A DNA stretch of 64,000 nucleotides from an uncultured Dorea sp. (GTDB taxonomy: Bacteria > Bacillota > Clostridia > Lachnospirales > Lachnospiraceae). How positions within the stretch are numbered: the first letter of the stretch is position 1; the number at the start of each line of letters is the position of its first letter. Positions 31,586-40,739 of this stretch are shown here, piece after piece. The notes beneath the pieces are model-generated. The model was given only the letters and a program-made list of their open reading frames with translations. It was not told the origin of the DNA and did not search any database. A program made the translations under genes and the position numbers. The stretch is taken from NCBI GenBank assembly GCA_900543415.1, contig UQRE01000003.1, forward strand, positions 1 to 64,000. Direction: 5' to 3'.

Positions 31586-32575
31586 TTAATTCTCCTTTAT
31601 CGTCAGGAACAAAAGCTCCATTACAAGTTCAAAATTAACATTTGCTTTCAATCTTGCTTTTGCCTTTTCTAAGCTCTCAAGAATCAGTTCAATCCCTTCA
31701 TAAGAACTTCTTCTCGCCTGTTCCTTAATATACTGGATCTGATCTTTAAATACAACTTTATCCAGTTCCTTTGTCGCTTTATACATCAGTACATCTCTAT
31801 ACCAGATCATAATAAGATCCAAGTAATCACTGATCTCCAATTTATACACCGTAATATGATTTACCGCATTTACAATCTCAGAGAGCTCCATCTCATGAAT
31901 ATATTTCAACAGTTGAACGGCTTCCTCCCGAACCTCGTTGAAATGTTCAGAATTGGCAAGCATGATCGCACGCCCCATATTTCCCTGTGCAAACGCAGTA
32001 CATACATCCGCTTTATAATCCGGGATCTGCATCTTCTCCATCAAATACTTCTTGATCAATGTGTCTTTGATATTCCGCAATTTCAGCATGACACATCTGG
32101 AGTTGATCGTCGGAAGTAAAAGCTCCGCATTCTCCGTAAGCAGAAAGATTACCGCATATTTAGGCGGCTCTTCAATCGTTTTCAGAAGTGCATTCTGCGC
32201 CTGCGCTGTCATTCTGTCTGCCTCCGGGATAATATAGATTTTATACGGTCCCTGATACGGTTTGATATCAATGGTATTATTCACCTGTTCACGAATATCA
32301 TCTACGCTGATCGTATTTGGCTTCTCATGTGTGACTCTGATAATATCCGGATGATTCCCGCTCTCTGCCTGTATACAGGAATGACATTCGTTACACGGGT
32401 CCGGTCCGTGCTTCTCGCACAACAGTGTCATGGCAAATAAGCTTGCCAGCATCTTTTTCCCCGATCCCCGCTCGCCATTCAATATATACGCATGTGATAC
32501 GCGGTCTTCCATCACAGCATTCCCGATATATTTGATAATGTCCTTGTGTCCAACTACGTCTTTAAAACTTCCCAT
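31586..32575 (-). CDS. holB: DNA polymerase III subunit delta' HolB
   Basis: Clamp-loader subunit, 329 residues. Features: Walker A-like GERGSGKKMLA with lysine in the usual loop, four zinc-binding cysteines in CEKHGPDPCNECHSC, and the EADRMTAQAQNALLKTIEEPP box with the arginine-finger region SRC. Its start lies within the last 14 bases of the guanylate-kinase gene. Conserved neighbour of ricT across Firmicutes. Confidence 0.94.
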   Translation of the reverse strand: MGSFKDVVGHKDIIKYIGNAVMEDRVSHAYILNGERGSGKKMLASLFAMTLLCEKHGPDPCNECHSCIQAESGNHPDIIRVTHEKPNTISVDDIREQVNNTIDIKPYQGPYKIYIIPEADRMTAQAQNALLKTIEEPPKYAVIFLLTENAELLLPTINSRCVMLKLRNIKDTLIKKYLMEKMQIPDYKADVCTAFAQGNMGRAIMLANSEHFNEVREEAVQLLKYIHEMELSEIVNAVNHITVYKLEISDYLDLIMIWYRDVLMYKATKELDKVVFKDQIQYIKEQARRSSYEGIELILESLEKAKARLKANVNFELVMELLFLTIKEN

Positions 32576-33149
32576 TCTGTATTTCCCCTATAATCTCTTC
32601 TAAACATTGTGTTTTATTCTGGTTTCTGTATCTTCTGTTTATTCCGGCTTCTCTCAAATTCTCTTCTGAAAAATCATTTTGATCTGCCAGAAATCTTCTG
32701 CACAATTCATCATACTTTGGCTGTTCCTGCTGCCTCTCTCTTTGAAGCGCACGTAACAATCGTTCACCATCTTCTACTTCAATGTAGATCGGCACAAGAT
32801 ACTCTTCCCCATAATATGACTTCATCTTACTGTAGGATTCAAGAGTTCCGATGATCAGATAATCCGAATCATCAAGATTCATCTGCCCATCATCTATTGT
32901 AGCATATTTCCACTGTCCATACACAGTGTCATATGTTCTTTTCTCAATTATTTTTCCATCTTCCTCATAATGCTTCAAAGTTTCTTCTGAAACAAAATGA
33001 TACTCCACGCCGTCTCTTTCACCATCTCGGATTGGTCTTGTCGTATAGAGTGTCACCGTCTTAACCTCCGGCATCCGACTCAATATCTCTTTATACAACG
33101 TATCTTTCCCCGAAGAGCTCTTCCCCATCAAATAATATATTTTACCCAT
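32562..33149 (-). CDS. Guanylate kinase-like protein
   Basis: A 195-residue P-loop kinase: MGKSSSGKDTLYKEIL is the nucleotide loop (with D in place of the commoner S/T after GK), then TLYTTRPIRDGERDGVEYHFVSEE, which corresponds to the GMP-binding part of guanylate kinase. It is unlike housekeeping Gmk in its loop and may be a second paralogue. The ATG at 33149 has GAGG nine bases upstream and overlaps the preceding decarboxylase gene by eight bases. Confidence 0.8.
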   Translation of the reverse strand: MGKIYYLMGKSSSGKDTLYKEILSRMPEVKTVTLYTTRPIRDGERDGVEYHFVSEETLKHYEEDGKIIEKRTYDTVYGQWKYATIDDGQMNLDDSDYLIIGTLESYSKMKSYYGEEYLVPIYIEVEDGERLLRALQRERQQEQPKYDELCRRFLADQNDFSEENLREAGINRRYRNQNKTQCLEEIIGEIQNGKF

Positions 33150-34554
33150 TGTTCCACACCTCAATGCATCCCTCTGTATGAAGACCTTCGATGGAAAATC
33201 CAAGTCTTTCATACTGACGAAGCGCATCTGTGATTTCTTTTGTAATCCGCTCTCCCGGCACGATCATAGGCGTCCCCGGCGGATACAGATACGCATACTC
33301 CATAGAAATAAAACCGATACTCTCTTTCCACGGAAGTACGGATACCGCTTCTCCTTTTTGCATTTTTTTCATCCTCTTCATCTGAGCCGTCGTATAAACG
33401 AGCTCCGCCTTCGGAGGTTTGATATTCATTTCTTCCGAAACTTTTTTCTCAAGACTTTCATCCAACTCAAAAAGAGCCTTCTCAAGCCGTGCAAATCCTT
33501 CCTCTGTATCTCCTACCGACGTCATGGCAAGAACATAATTTCCCGCCGCCATCTCCATTTGTAAGTGGTAATCCGAAAGAAGCAGGTTCTGAAGCTCTTT
33601 TCCCGAAACTCCGCTTCCCCCCGCAGATATCACGATCTTGGACCGGTCATAATCTTCGGTTTCCACAAGCTGTAAACTTTGAAGCTTCTTAAGAGATTTT
33701 CTTAATTTCTCTAAGCGAACTACATACGGATCAAACAAATTTGCTCCCTCTTGTTTCAACAGGTTCACGCAGGAATCGATACTCGCCATCAGAAGATAGG
33801 ACGGACTGCTTGACTGCAGCATATGAAGATATTCCCTCACCGCTTCCCTGTTCACAAAGGTTCCGTTCATATGAAGAAGCGCAGTCTGTGTCAAGGACGG
33901 CAATGTCTTATGAAGACTGTGGATGACAATATCCGCTCCCTGTAAATTAGAATTTTTCGGGAAATACGGATGAAAGCCAAAATGGGCTCCGTGTGCCTCA
34001 TCAACGATCAGCGGGATTCCCTTTTTATGCACTACCTCTGAAATTGCTTTCACATCTGACACTACACCGTCATAAGTAGGGGATACCATTACCACTGCCC
34101 GGATCCTTGGATGTTCTCTAAGCGCCAGTTCTACATCTTCAGCAGATACTGCCATATTAAGCCCTGCCTGCGAATCAAACTCAGGATATAAATACACCGG
34201 ACGAAGCTCATTCATATCTATGGCATGATATACTGACTTGTGACAGTTTCTCGCCACAAGTATTGTGTCCTCCCTCTCTGTCACCCCAAGAACCGCACTC
34301 AGAAGTCCCACTGTACTTCCATTTACTAAAAAATGCGTCTCGTCTGCCCGATAGACCTGCGCCGCCTGCTCCTGTGCCTCTTTCAAGATTCCTTCTGCAT
34401 GGTGCAGATCATCAAAGCCTTCAATCTCTGTAATGTCCCACTCGCAGGGAAGTCCTGCATTTACGTATTTTTTATTTCTTTTGTGCCCCGGCATATGGAA
34501 CCCATAATAATCAGATTCACTGTATGCTTTCAGTCTATCGTATAATGTATCCAT
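33142..34554 (-). CDS. Orn/Lys/Arg decarboxylase family PLP enzyme (YaaO-like)
   Basis: A 470-residue fold-type I PLP enzyme. MPGHKRN near the start, VDEAHGAHFGFHPYFP, and the Schiff-base lysine in HSLHKTLPSLTQTA (about residue 218) are diagnostic. Size and position upstream of a guanylate kinase and holB match B. subtilis yaaO-tmk-holB. The substrate (arginine, lysine or ornithine) cannot be decided; polyamine synthesis is likely. Ribosome site is weak (AAGAGA). First gene of the cluster running to rsmI. Confidence 0.9.
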   Translation of the reverse strand: MDTLYDRLKAYSESDYYGFHMPGHKRNKKYVNAGLPCEWDITEIEGFDDLHHAEGILKEAQEQAAQVYRADETHFLVNGSTVGLLSAVLGVTEREDTILVARNCHKSVYHAIDMNELRPVYLYPEFDSQAGLNMAVSAEDVELALREHPRIRAVVMVSPTYDGVVSDVKAISEVVHKKGIPLIVDEAHGAHFGFHPYFPKNSNLQGADIVIHSLHKTLPSLTQTALLHMNGTFVNREAVREYLHMLQSSSPSYLLMASIDSCVNLLKQEGANLFDPYVVRLEKLRKSLKKLQSLQLVETEDYDRSKIVISAGGSGVSGKELQNLLLSDYHLQMEMAAGNYVLAMTSVGDTEEGFARLEKALFELDESLEKKVSEEMNIKPPKAELVYTTAQMKRMKKMQKGEAVSVLPWKESIGFISMEYAYLYPPGTPMIVPGERITKEITDALRQYERLGFSIEGLHTEGCIEVWNNG

Positions 34555-34630
34555 CGCAATCTCTTCAATTATTCTCTTCTTTGTTTTCTAAAATGCTTAC
34601 GTTTTATTTTAACAAAACAGACTCTTTTAA

Positions 34631-35437
34631 TCAAGCCATAAACTCCTCCAGTATCTGACGGATCAGCACTTCTTTCGCAGGTGTCTCCTTTTTTTCTTCC
34701 ACCTGTTTCTCCTGTTCACTTACTGTCACTTCCTGCCGGCGCAGATCTGATACCGGAAGAACCCTTGGTATCGGTTCTGGCTGCAGTGGCGCTGTTAACT
34801 CAGGCTGTGGCTTTGGCTGCGGAAGTGCTGTTGATTCCATCTCCGACTGCATATCCGTCTGTGGCTCAGGCTGTGGTTCCTGAGGCGCTTTTCCCTTCGA
34901 CTCAGTCTCTTTCTGGTATGCTTTCTCATAACGGTGCAGACACACATTTTCCAGATAATCAACCATATAATTTCTCACAACACTTACACTGTACTTCTCA
35001 TCCGTAGTCAAATGAAGCAGATACAGAAGAATTCCGGCTCCAATCCCAAAAGCTCCCGTTGTAAGCACCTCATCATTCATTCCATTTCCCGTATACTCGA
35101 GGAACCCTCCCAGAAGCCCTGCTGCCATACAGATGCCGACCGCCGTCACTTCCATTCTCTGAAGACTGTGAAGCTTAAGCCCCGCCACACGATACTCATA
35201 CAGATACTTGTCCACAAATGCCTCTACATTTTCCACCTTCTCGCTGACCATGCAGGCATGTTCGAACTTCGCACGCACCAGACGCATAAACGGATGATTG
35301 CTTTTCCCCATACTTCCGGCGCCACGCACCAGTCGTTTCAGCGACACGTTCACAATACATTTGCTGATCACTCCCATAGCAACACCTATACCAATAACCA
35401 CTTGAACCACATGCTTGTCTAAAATCATCTCTAACAT
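34631..35437 (-). CDS. Membrane protein with Pro/Gln-rich tail, unknown function
   Basis: A 268-residue protein I do not recognise. One hydrophobic segment at the N-terminus (about 8-28), two more at 96-112 and 125-145, a cytoplasmic-looking basic middle, then a low-complexity tail (about 178-235) with repeated PQP/PEP words, ending in a helical EVLIRQILEEFMA. It is transcribed in the same direction as its neighbours but has its own spacing (about 120 bases each side), so it may be monocistronic. Confidence 0.7.
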   Translation of the reverse strand: MLEMILDKHVVQVVIGIGVAMGVISKCIVNVSLKRLVRGAGSMGKSNHPFMRLVRAKFEHACMVSEKVENVEAFVDKYLYEYRVAGLKLHSLQRMEVTAVGICMAAGLLGGFLEYTGNGMNDEVLTTGAFGIGAGILLYLLHLTTDEKYSVSVVRNYMVDYLENVCLHRYEKAYQKETESKGKAPQEPQPEPQTDMQSEMESTALPQPKPQPELTAPLQPEPIPRVLPVSDLRRQEVTVSEQEKQVEEKKETPAKEVLIRQILEEFMA

Positions 35438-35490
35438 AAAAAAGCCCTCCTTTTGTCTAGAATTATACTAGATATTCAAAAAGAGCGCCG

Positions 35491-35538
35491 AAAAAGCGTT
35501 CCCCAGATTCCGACTCTCACCTGTCAGAATCTGGGGAA
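35491..35538 (-). terminator. Terminator of the tilS-mtnN operon
   Basis: TTCCCCAGATTC / GAATCTGGGGAA form a 12-bp perfect stem (35499-35538); on the - strand a TTTTT run follows three bases later. It lies 26 bases after mtnN. Confidence 0.9.
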
Positions 35539-35563
35539 CAACCTCACATCCTATTCTGCTATT

Positions 35564-36262
35564 CTATACGATTTCCGCTACAAGTTCTGTCACAAGCCTT
35601 ACATTCTGCTTGATTGCCCGCTTCTCAAACTCCGGATAATCCATCACTGCACTGTTGTCGGCTTTATCCGAAATCGCACGAATAATGACACACGAAACTT
35701 TGTTCAGATATGCTGCGTGAGCGATTGCCGCCCCCTCCATCTCTGCACAAAGCGCATGGAAATTTGTAACAATCCTGTCTTTCGCCTCTTTGGAAGCGAT
35801 AAACTGATCGCCGCTTGCCACGATTCCGGTAAACGTATGAATATCCGGATTCACCTTTTCATTTACTTCTTTTGCCTTTTGTACCAGACACTCATCTGCC
35901 GGGAACAGGAAGGTATCCATCTGAGGAACCTGTCCCAGCGGATCTCCAAATACGGTTGCATCCATATCGTGCTGCACTGCCGCTGTAGAAATCACAATAT
36001 CTCCGATATCGATGGCGGCATCCAGAGAGCCTGCAACACCGGTGTTGATCAATACATCCACTTGGAATTTATCCACAAGAATCTGCGCACAAATACCGGC
36101 ATTCACTTTGCCGATCCCACTTCTCACCACGACAACTTCTTTGCCATTTAACAAGCCTTTGCAGAAATTCATACCCGCATACTCGACAACCTCTTCGATC
36201 TCCATTGTCTCTTTTAAAATAGCAACCTCTGCTTCCATTGCACCGATAATACCTATCATCAA
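35564..36262 (-). CDS. mtnN: 5'-methylthioadenosine/S-adenosylhomocysteine nucleosidase
   Basis: Splits methylthioadenosine and S-adenosylhomocysteine, recycling products of SAM-dependent reactions. The 232 residues show IGIIGAMEAEVAIL, VVVRSGIGKVNAG, NTGVAGSLD and the catalytic region EMEGAAIAHAAYLN with ISDKADNSA. It follows the GH13 gene after one base and is last in an operon headed by tilS. Confidence 0.96.
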   Translation of the reverse strand: MMIGIIGAMEAEVAILKETMEIEEVVEYAGMNFCKGLLNGKEVVVVRSGIGKVNAGICAQILVDKFQVDVLINTGVAGSLDAAIDIGDIVISTAAVQHDMDATVFGDPLGQVPQMDTFLFPADECLVQKAKEVNEKVNPDIHTFTGIVASGDQFIASKEAKDRIVTNFHALCAEMEGAAIAHAAYLNKVSCVIIRAISDKADNSAVMDYPEFEKRAIKQNVRLVTELVAEIV

Positions 36263-36263
36263 T

Positions 36264-38348
36264 CTATGTCTCCTTTGTTTCTATGGGAAAAGTTTCCTCA
36301 ATTTCCTCTTCTTTCAATGTTACAGCAATCAGCACCGAGTGTGCCCCCATATTTACTACAAGTTCTCCGTCACAGATCAAATACTCCTCATATTCCGTTG
36401 TATATCCCTTTTCACCGGAATAGATCAAGCGTTTCATCCTGCCCTTTACCGGAACTTCCGCTTTCCATACAGGCGCAGTCACTTCTGTAAGCTCATCCTT
36501 ATTATTCAAGATGACAACCAACTGTTCTTCACCTAAGAACCTTCCATAAGATAAAATGTGTTCCTCCCACAGAAGCATATGAAGAGCTCCTGTTCGAAAT
36601 GCTTTATAAGACTTATGAATCTTGATCAATTCCCTGTGGAATGCGATCATCTCTTTATCTTCTCTTCCCCACGGATAGGTTCTCCTGTTGTCCGGATCAG
36701 TAAAACCGCACACTCCGGCTTCATCCCCATAATAAATCGTCGGAGAGCCAATCCACGTCATCTGAAATGCTGCCGCTTCTCTCATCACTGCCGGTTCAAC
36801 GAATTCATTCGCCGCTTCCGGTCCGAGATGTTCCACACGCCCAACTACATGATTGGTTCTTGTAAGAAATCTGGAGTGGTCGTGATTCGAAAGCTGGTTC
36901 ATAGACGTAAGAAGAGACGGCATCAGCATATTCGCCATGTGGTGAGACATTGCGCCTATAAAATGATCCGCATTTCCGCGAAGCTCCTCTCGCATCTCAT
37001 CACTGTGTTTTTCCATCCCCGTCAAAAACCATGTGATTGGCTCCATGAAAGCGTCATAATTCATAACAGTATCCCACTCATCACCTTGAAGCCATTCACT
37101 GGGATCTCCATAATGCTCCGCCAAAATGATGGCATTCGGATTCGCTTTTTTTACTACTTGCCGGAATTTCTTCCAGAAACGATGATTATATTCATTGCTC
37201 TGTCCAAGATCCGCTGCTACATCAAGACGCCATCCATCCACATTGTAGGGCGGAGACACCCATTTCTTTCCAATGCCCAGAATATAATTTTCTAATTTTA
37301 CAGAATCTTCGTAATTCAATTTCGGAAGGGTATCGTGTCCCCACCATCCTTCATAATTCACATTATAAGGCCAATTCTCCGGTGCGTTTTTAAAAAACCG
37401 AAAATATTCACGATACGGACTTTTCTCCGAAATAAAGGCGCCCTTTTCATAATCGGGCTGATTTTCATAGATCCGTTCCCGATCCATCCACTTATTGAAA
37501 GAACCACAGTGATTAAATACTCCATCGAGAATGATTTTCATCCCTCGCTTATGAAGTTCTTCCACCAATTGAATAAACAAAGCGTTGCTGGCTTCCAAAT
37601 TCTTGCGAGAAGTTGTACGGATCTGATATTTGGTTGCCTCGGCATTATCCCCCACACCCTCTTGAAGAATTTCTCCTCCATCTTCTACGATCACGCCTAA
37701 ATGCGGATCAATATAGTCATAATCCTGTGTATCATATTTGTGATTCGACGGAGAGACAAAGAGCGGGTTAAAATACACAACCTCAACCCCCAACTCTTGA
37801 AGATAATCCAGCTTGTCAATCACTCCTTTGATATCGCCGCCGTAAAATTCCCGCACCCCCATTGATGCCGGATATTTCTCCCAGTCTGTCACACGGCTGC
37901 TATAATCACCAATGTAGAAATATTCATTTGTTTCCACATCGTTGGACGGATCCCCATTACAGAAACGATCAATATAGATCTGGTACATCACCGCGCCCTT
38001 TGCCCAGTCCGGTGTAGAAAATCCGGGCACAATCCGAAACTCATAAAAAGGAACAATCTCCCCGGCTATTCCACATCGGTTATAATAACAGACTTCATCG
38101 CCCTCTTGGATCTCAAAGCAGTAACTAAAAGGCTCTTCATTCAATCTCCAGTCAATTTTATAATAGTCAAAAGCTCCCCTGGAACACTCTTTTTCCATAT
38201 CATATCCGCCGACTTTTGTCATAAGACGCACACGGACGGAGTCATCCTTGGCTGTACGGAAACGCAGTGTCACCGTGGAATTGCATTCCGGCTCGATCGG
38301 AATCACATACTCGGTCGTTCCGTCACAAAACAAAGCCTCTTTGTTCAT
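36264..38348 (-). CDS. GH13 alpha-glucan hydrolase (neopullulanase/cyclomaltodextrinase type)
   Basis: A 694-residue intracellular enzyme (no signal peptide). An N-terminal CBM34-like beta domain (1-115) precedes the barrel; the catalytic residues are D376 (GWRLDVAAD), E411 (ILAEHYGD) and D490 (LSNHDHSRF), with a C-terminal beta domain from about 600. The N-domain and the YQIYIDRFCNGD stretch fit enzymes that hydrolyse cyclodextrins, pullulan or maltodextrins in the cytoplasm. It lies six bases after ftsH, an unusual partner, and one base before mtnN. Confidence 0.9.
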   Translation of the reverse strand: MNKEALFCDGTTEYVIPIEPECNSTVTLRFRTAKDDSVRVRLMTKVGGYDMEKECSRGAFDYYKIDWRLNEEPFSYCFEIQEGDEVCYYNRCGIAGEIVPFYEFRIVPGFSTPDWAKGAVMYQIYIDRFCNGDPSNDVETNEYFYIGDYSSRVTDWEKYPASMGVREFYGGDIKGVIDKLDYLQELGVEVVYFNPLFVSPSNHKYDTQDYDYIDPHLGVIVEDGGEILQEGVGDNAEATKYQIRTTSRKNLEASNALFIQLVEELHKRGMKIILDGVFNHCGSFNKWMDRERIYENQPDYEKGAFISEKSPYREYFRFFKNAPENWPYNVNYEGWWGHDTLPKLNYEDSVKLENYILGIGKKWVSPPYNVDGWRLDVAADLGQSNEYNHRFWKKFRQVVKKANPNAIILAEHYGDPSEWLQGDEWDTVMNYDAFMEPITWFLTGMEKHSDEMREELRGNADHFIGAMSHHMANMLMPSLLTSMNQLSNHDHSRFLTRTNHVVGRVEHLGPEAANEFVEPAVMREAAAFQMTWIGSPTIYYGDEAGVCGFTDPDNRRTYPWGREDKEMIAFHRELIKIHKSYKAFRTGALHMLLWEEHILSYGRFLGEEQLVVILNNKDELTEVTAPVWKAEVPVKGRMKRLIYSGEKGYTTEYEEYLICDGELVVNMGAHSVLIAVTLKEEEIEETFPIETKET

Positions 38349-38353
38349 GTATT

Positions 38354-40198
38354 CTATACATCCTCTCTCTTTTCAAATAACGCTTCAAATTCTTCGCGAG
38401 TAATCTTCTCCTTCTCTAACAGGAGGTTCGCGCAGGCATGAAGAACATCTTCATGCTCTTTGATAATCGATCTTGCACGGCTGTAGCACCCATCAATGAT
38501 CCGCTTTACTTCGCTGTCAATGACGGTTGCCATACTTTCTCCATAACCTCTTGAAGAGTGTGCCAGATCCCGTCCGATAAACACTTCATCACTGTCGTTA
38601 TCGTAATTTACAAGACCTACTGCTTCTGACATACCGAATTTTGTCACCATGGACTTCGCAAGTCCGGTAGCCTGTTTAATATCTTGAGAAGCCCCTGTGG
38701 TAATATCGTCAAACACTTCCTCTTCTGCCACACGTCCGCCAAGCGCTACTGTAATATCCTGCAGCATCTTGCCTTTTGTATTAAACATCTCATCCTTCTC
38801 CGGAAGCGGCATTGTATATCCGCCCGCTCCGCCTGTCGGAATGATCGACACACTGTAAACCGGTCCCACATCAGGCAGTACATGGAAAAGAATCGCGTGT
38901 CCTGCTTCATGGAATGCAGTAATCCGTTTCTCTTTTTCGGAAATAACGTGACTCTTTTTCTCTGCCCCGATACCCACTTTCACGAATGCTTTCTGCACAT
39001 CAGCCTGTTTCAGATAAACACGCTCATCTTTTGCCGCCAGAATAGCAGCCTCATTCAACAGGTTTTCAAGATCCGCTCCGGTAAATCCTGCGGTTGTACG
39101 GGCAATCTGTCCAAGATCAATATCCTCACTGAGCGGTTTCCCTTTTGCATGTACCTTAAGAATTTCTTCACGTCCCTGCACATCCGGTCTTCCGACCATA
39201 ACTTTACGGTCAAATCTTCCCGGACGGAGAATTGCGCGGTCTAAAATATCCACACGGTTCGTTGCCGCCATCACAATGATGCCTTCATTCACACCAAACC
39301 CATCCATCTCCACAAGGAGCTGGTTCAATGTCTGTTCTCTCTCATCATGACCGCCGCCCATGCCGGTTCCTCTGCTTCTGGCAACCGCATCGATCTCATC
39401 AATAAAAATGATACAAGGCGCGTTTCTCTTCGCCTCTTCAAACAGGTCTCTTACGCGGGATGCTCCCACTCCGACAAACATTTCCACAAAATCAGAACCT
39501 GAGATTGTAAAGAACGGTACCCCCGCCTCTCCTGCAACTGCTTTCGCAAGCAATGTCTTACCGGTTCCCGGAGGTCCTACAAGAAGGATTCCTTTAGGAA
39601 TTCTTGCGCCGACCTGAATATATTTTTTCGGAGACTTTAAAAAATCTACCACTTCTTCCAGTTCTTCTTTTTCTTCCTTAAGCCCTGCCACTTGTGCAAA
39701 GGTGATTTTTTTATCTTTCTCTGTACTAAGCTTCGCACGGCTCTTTCCAAAGCTCATAGCCCTGGCATTCGCTCCGCCGCCCTGACGGTTCATCATGGAA
39801 AACAGGAAAAAAACTCCCGCCATCATAAGGAGCACAGGAAGGATTGTTGTGGTAAACCAATTATCCTGCGGCGCATTCGGCAATTCATAATCTACGTCCC
39901 ACTCCGCCAGATCTTCCTGAATCCGGTTTACGTCAGACACATAGTAATTCTTCACCTCACCGCGCTCTCCTTCTTCCGCCTTCAGTTCAATCTCCACCCG
40001 TCCGGTCGGAACATTCTTATTCTGAATCACGGTGACATTTTGAACCTGATCACTGACGATCAGCTCTTCAAATTCTTTTCTCGAGAGCATATCTGCCCTC
40101 TCTCCAAGTGTATTGGTAAGCCAGAACATCGCAAACAACAAAATCACAAATGTTAAAAGTGTGAATCCGCCTACCCCTCTGTTTCTTCTATCCTCCAA
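38354..40198 (-). CDS. ftsH: ATP-dependent zinc metalloprotease FtsH
   Basis: Membrane-anchored hexameric protease, about 614 residues: two membrane helices (about 11-30 and 113-135), AAA module with GPPGTGKTLLAKAVAGEA and IIFIDEIDAVAR, second region of homology with AATNRVDILDRAILRPGRFDR, and zinc site HEAGH (about 430-434). I favour a TTG start at 40198 with AAAGGGG upstream; a GTG at 40222 inside hpt is possible. Follows hpt as in Bacillus. Confidence 0.95.
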   Translation of the reverse strand: MEDRRNRGVGGFTLLTFVILLFAMFWLTNTLGERADMLSRKEFEELIVSDQVQNVTVIQNKNVPTGRVEIELKAEEGERGEVKNYYVSDVNRIQEDLAEWDVDYELPNAPQDNWFTTTILPVLLMMAGVFFLFSMMNRQGGGANARAMSFGKSRAKLSTEKDKKITFAQVAGLKEEKEELEEVVDFLKSPKKYIQVGARIPKGILLVGPPGTGKTLLAKAVAGEAGVPFFTISGSDFVEMFVGVGASRVRDLFEEAKRNAPCIIFIDEIDAVARSRGTGMGGGHDEREQTLNQLLVEMDGFGVNEGIIVMAATNRVDILDRAILRPGRFDRKVMVGRPDVQGREEILKVHAKGKPLSEDIDLGQIARTTAGFTGADLENLLNEAAILAAKDERVYLKQADVQKAFVKVGIGAEKKSHVISEKEKRITAFHEAGHAILFHVLPDVGPVYSVSIIPTGGAGGYTMPLPEKDEMFNTKGKMLQDITVALGGRVAEEEVFDDITTGASQDIKQATGLAKSMVTKFGMSEAVGLVNYDNDSDEVFIGRDLAHSSRGYGESMATVIDSEVKRIIDGCYSRARSIIKEHEDVLHACANLLLEKEKITREEFEALFEKREDV

Positions 40199-40211
40199 AG
40201 TTGTCCCCTTT

Positions 40212-40739
40212 CTACTCCACACCTTCTACAATGCCGATGTATGGAAGGTTTCTATATTTTTGCGCATAGTCAAGCCCGTATCCCACAACGAATTCATCCG
40301 GGATCTCAAAGCCTACGTAATCTACGTTTACATCTCTTACGCGTCGATCCGGTTTATCTAACAGTGTACAAAGATGCATGCTGTTTGGATTTCTCTTCTT
40401 CAGGATCTCTAACAGATAATAAAGTGTACGTCCGGAGTCGATGATATCCTCTACAACAAGGACATCCTTTCCTTCTAATGTCTCATCCAGATCTTTTGCA
40501 ATCTTTACTACCCCGCTTGATGAAGTTCCGTCACCGTAGCTACTGACGCTCATAAAGTCCATAGATACCGGAACGGAAATTCTCTTTGCCAATTCGCACA
40601 TAAAAAATACGCCGCCCTTTAATACACAGATTAAATGAATCTGCTTTCCTGCGTAATCTTTGCTGATCTGCTCACCAAGCTTTTTAATTCTTTCTTCTAC
40701 CTGTTCTTCAGGAATCATTACTTTCACTGTCTCTGCCAT
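40212..40739 (-). CDS. hpt: Hypoxanthine phosphoribosyltransferase
   Basis: Salvages hypoxanthine and guanine with PRPP. The 175-residue protein has the PRPP loop VLVVEDIIDSGRTLYYL, LICVLKGGVFFMCELA and the C-terminal DYVGFEIPDEFVVGYGLDY. The ATG at 40739 has GGAGG eight bases upstream and lies inside the last 32 bases of tilS, so the two are coupled, matching the conserved tilS-hpt-ftsH order. Confidence 0.96.
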   Translation of the reverse strand: MAETVKVMIPEEQVEERIKKLGEQISKDYAGKQIHLICVLKGGVFFMCELAKRISVPVSMDFMSVSSYGDGTSSSGVVKIAKDLDETLEGKDVLVVEDIIDSGRTLYYLLEILKKRNPNSMHLCTLLDKPDRRVRDVNVDYVGFEIPDEFVVGYGLDYAQKYRNLPYIGIVEGVE

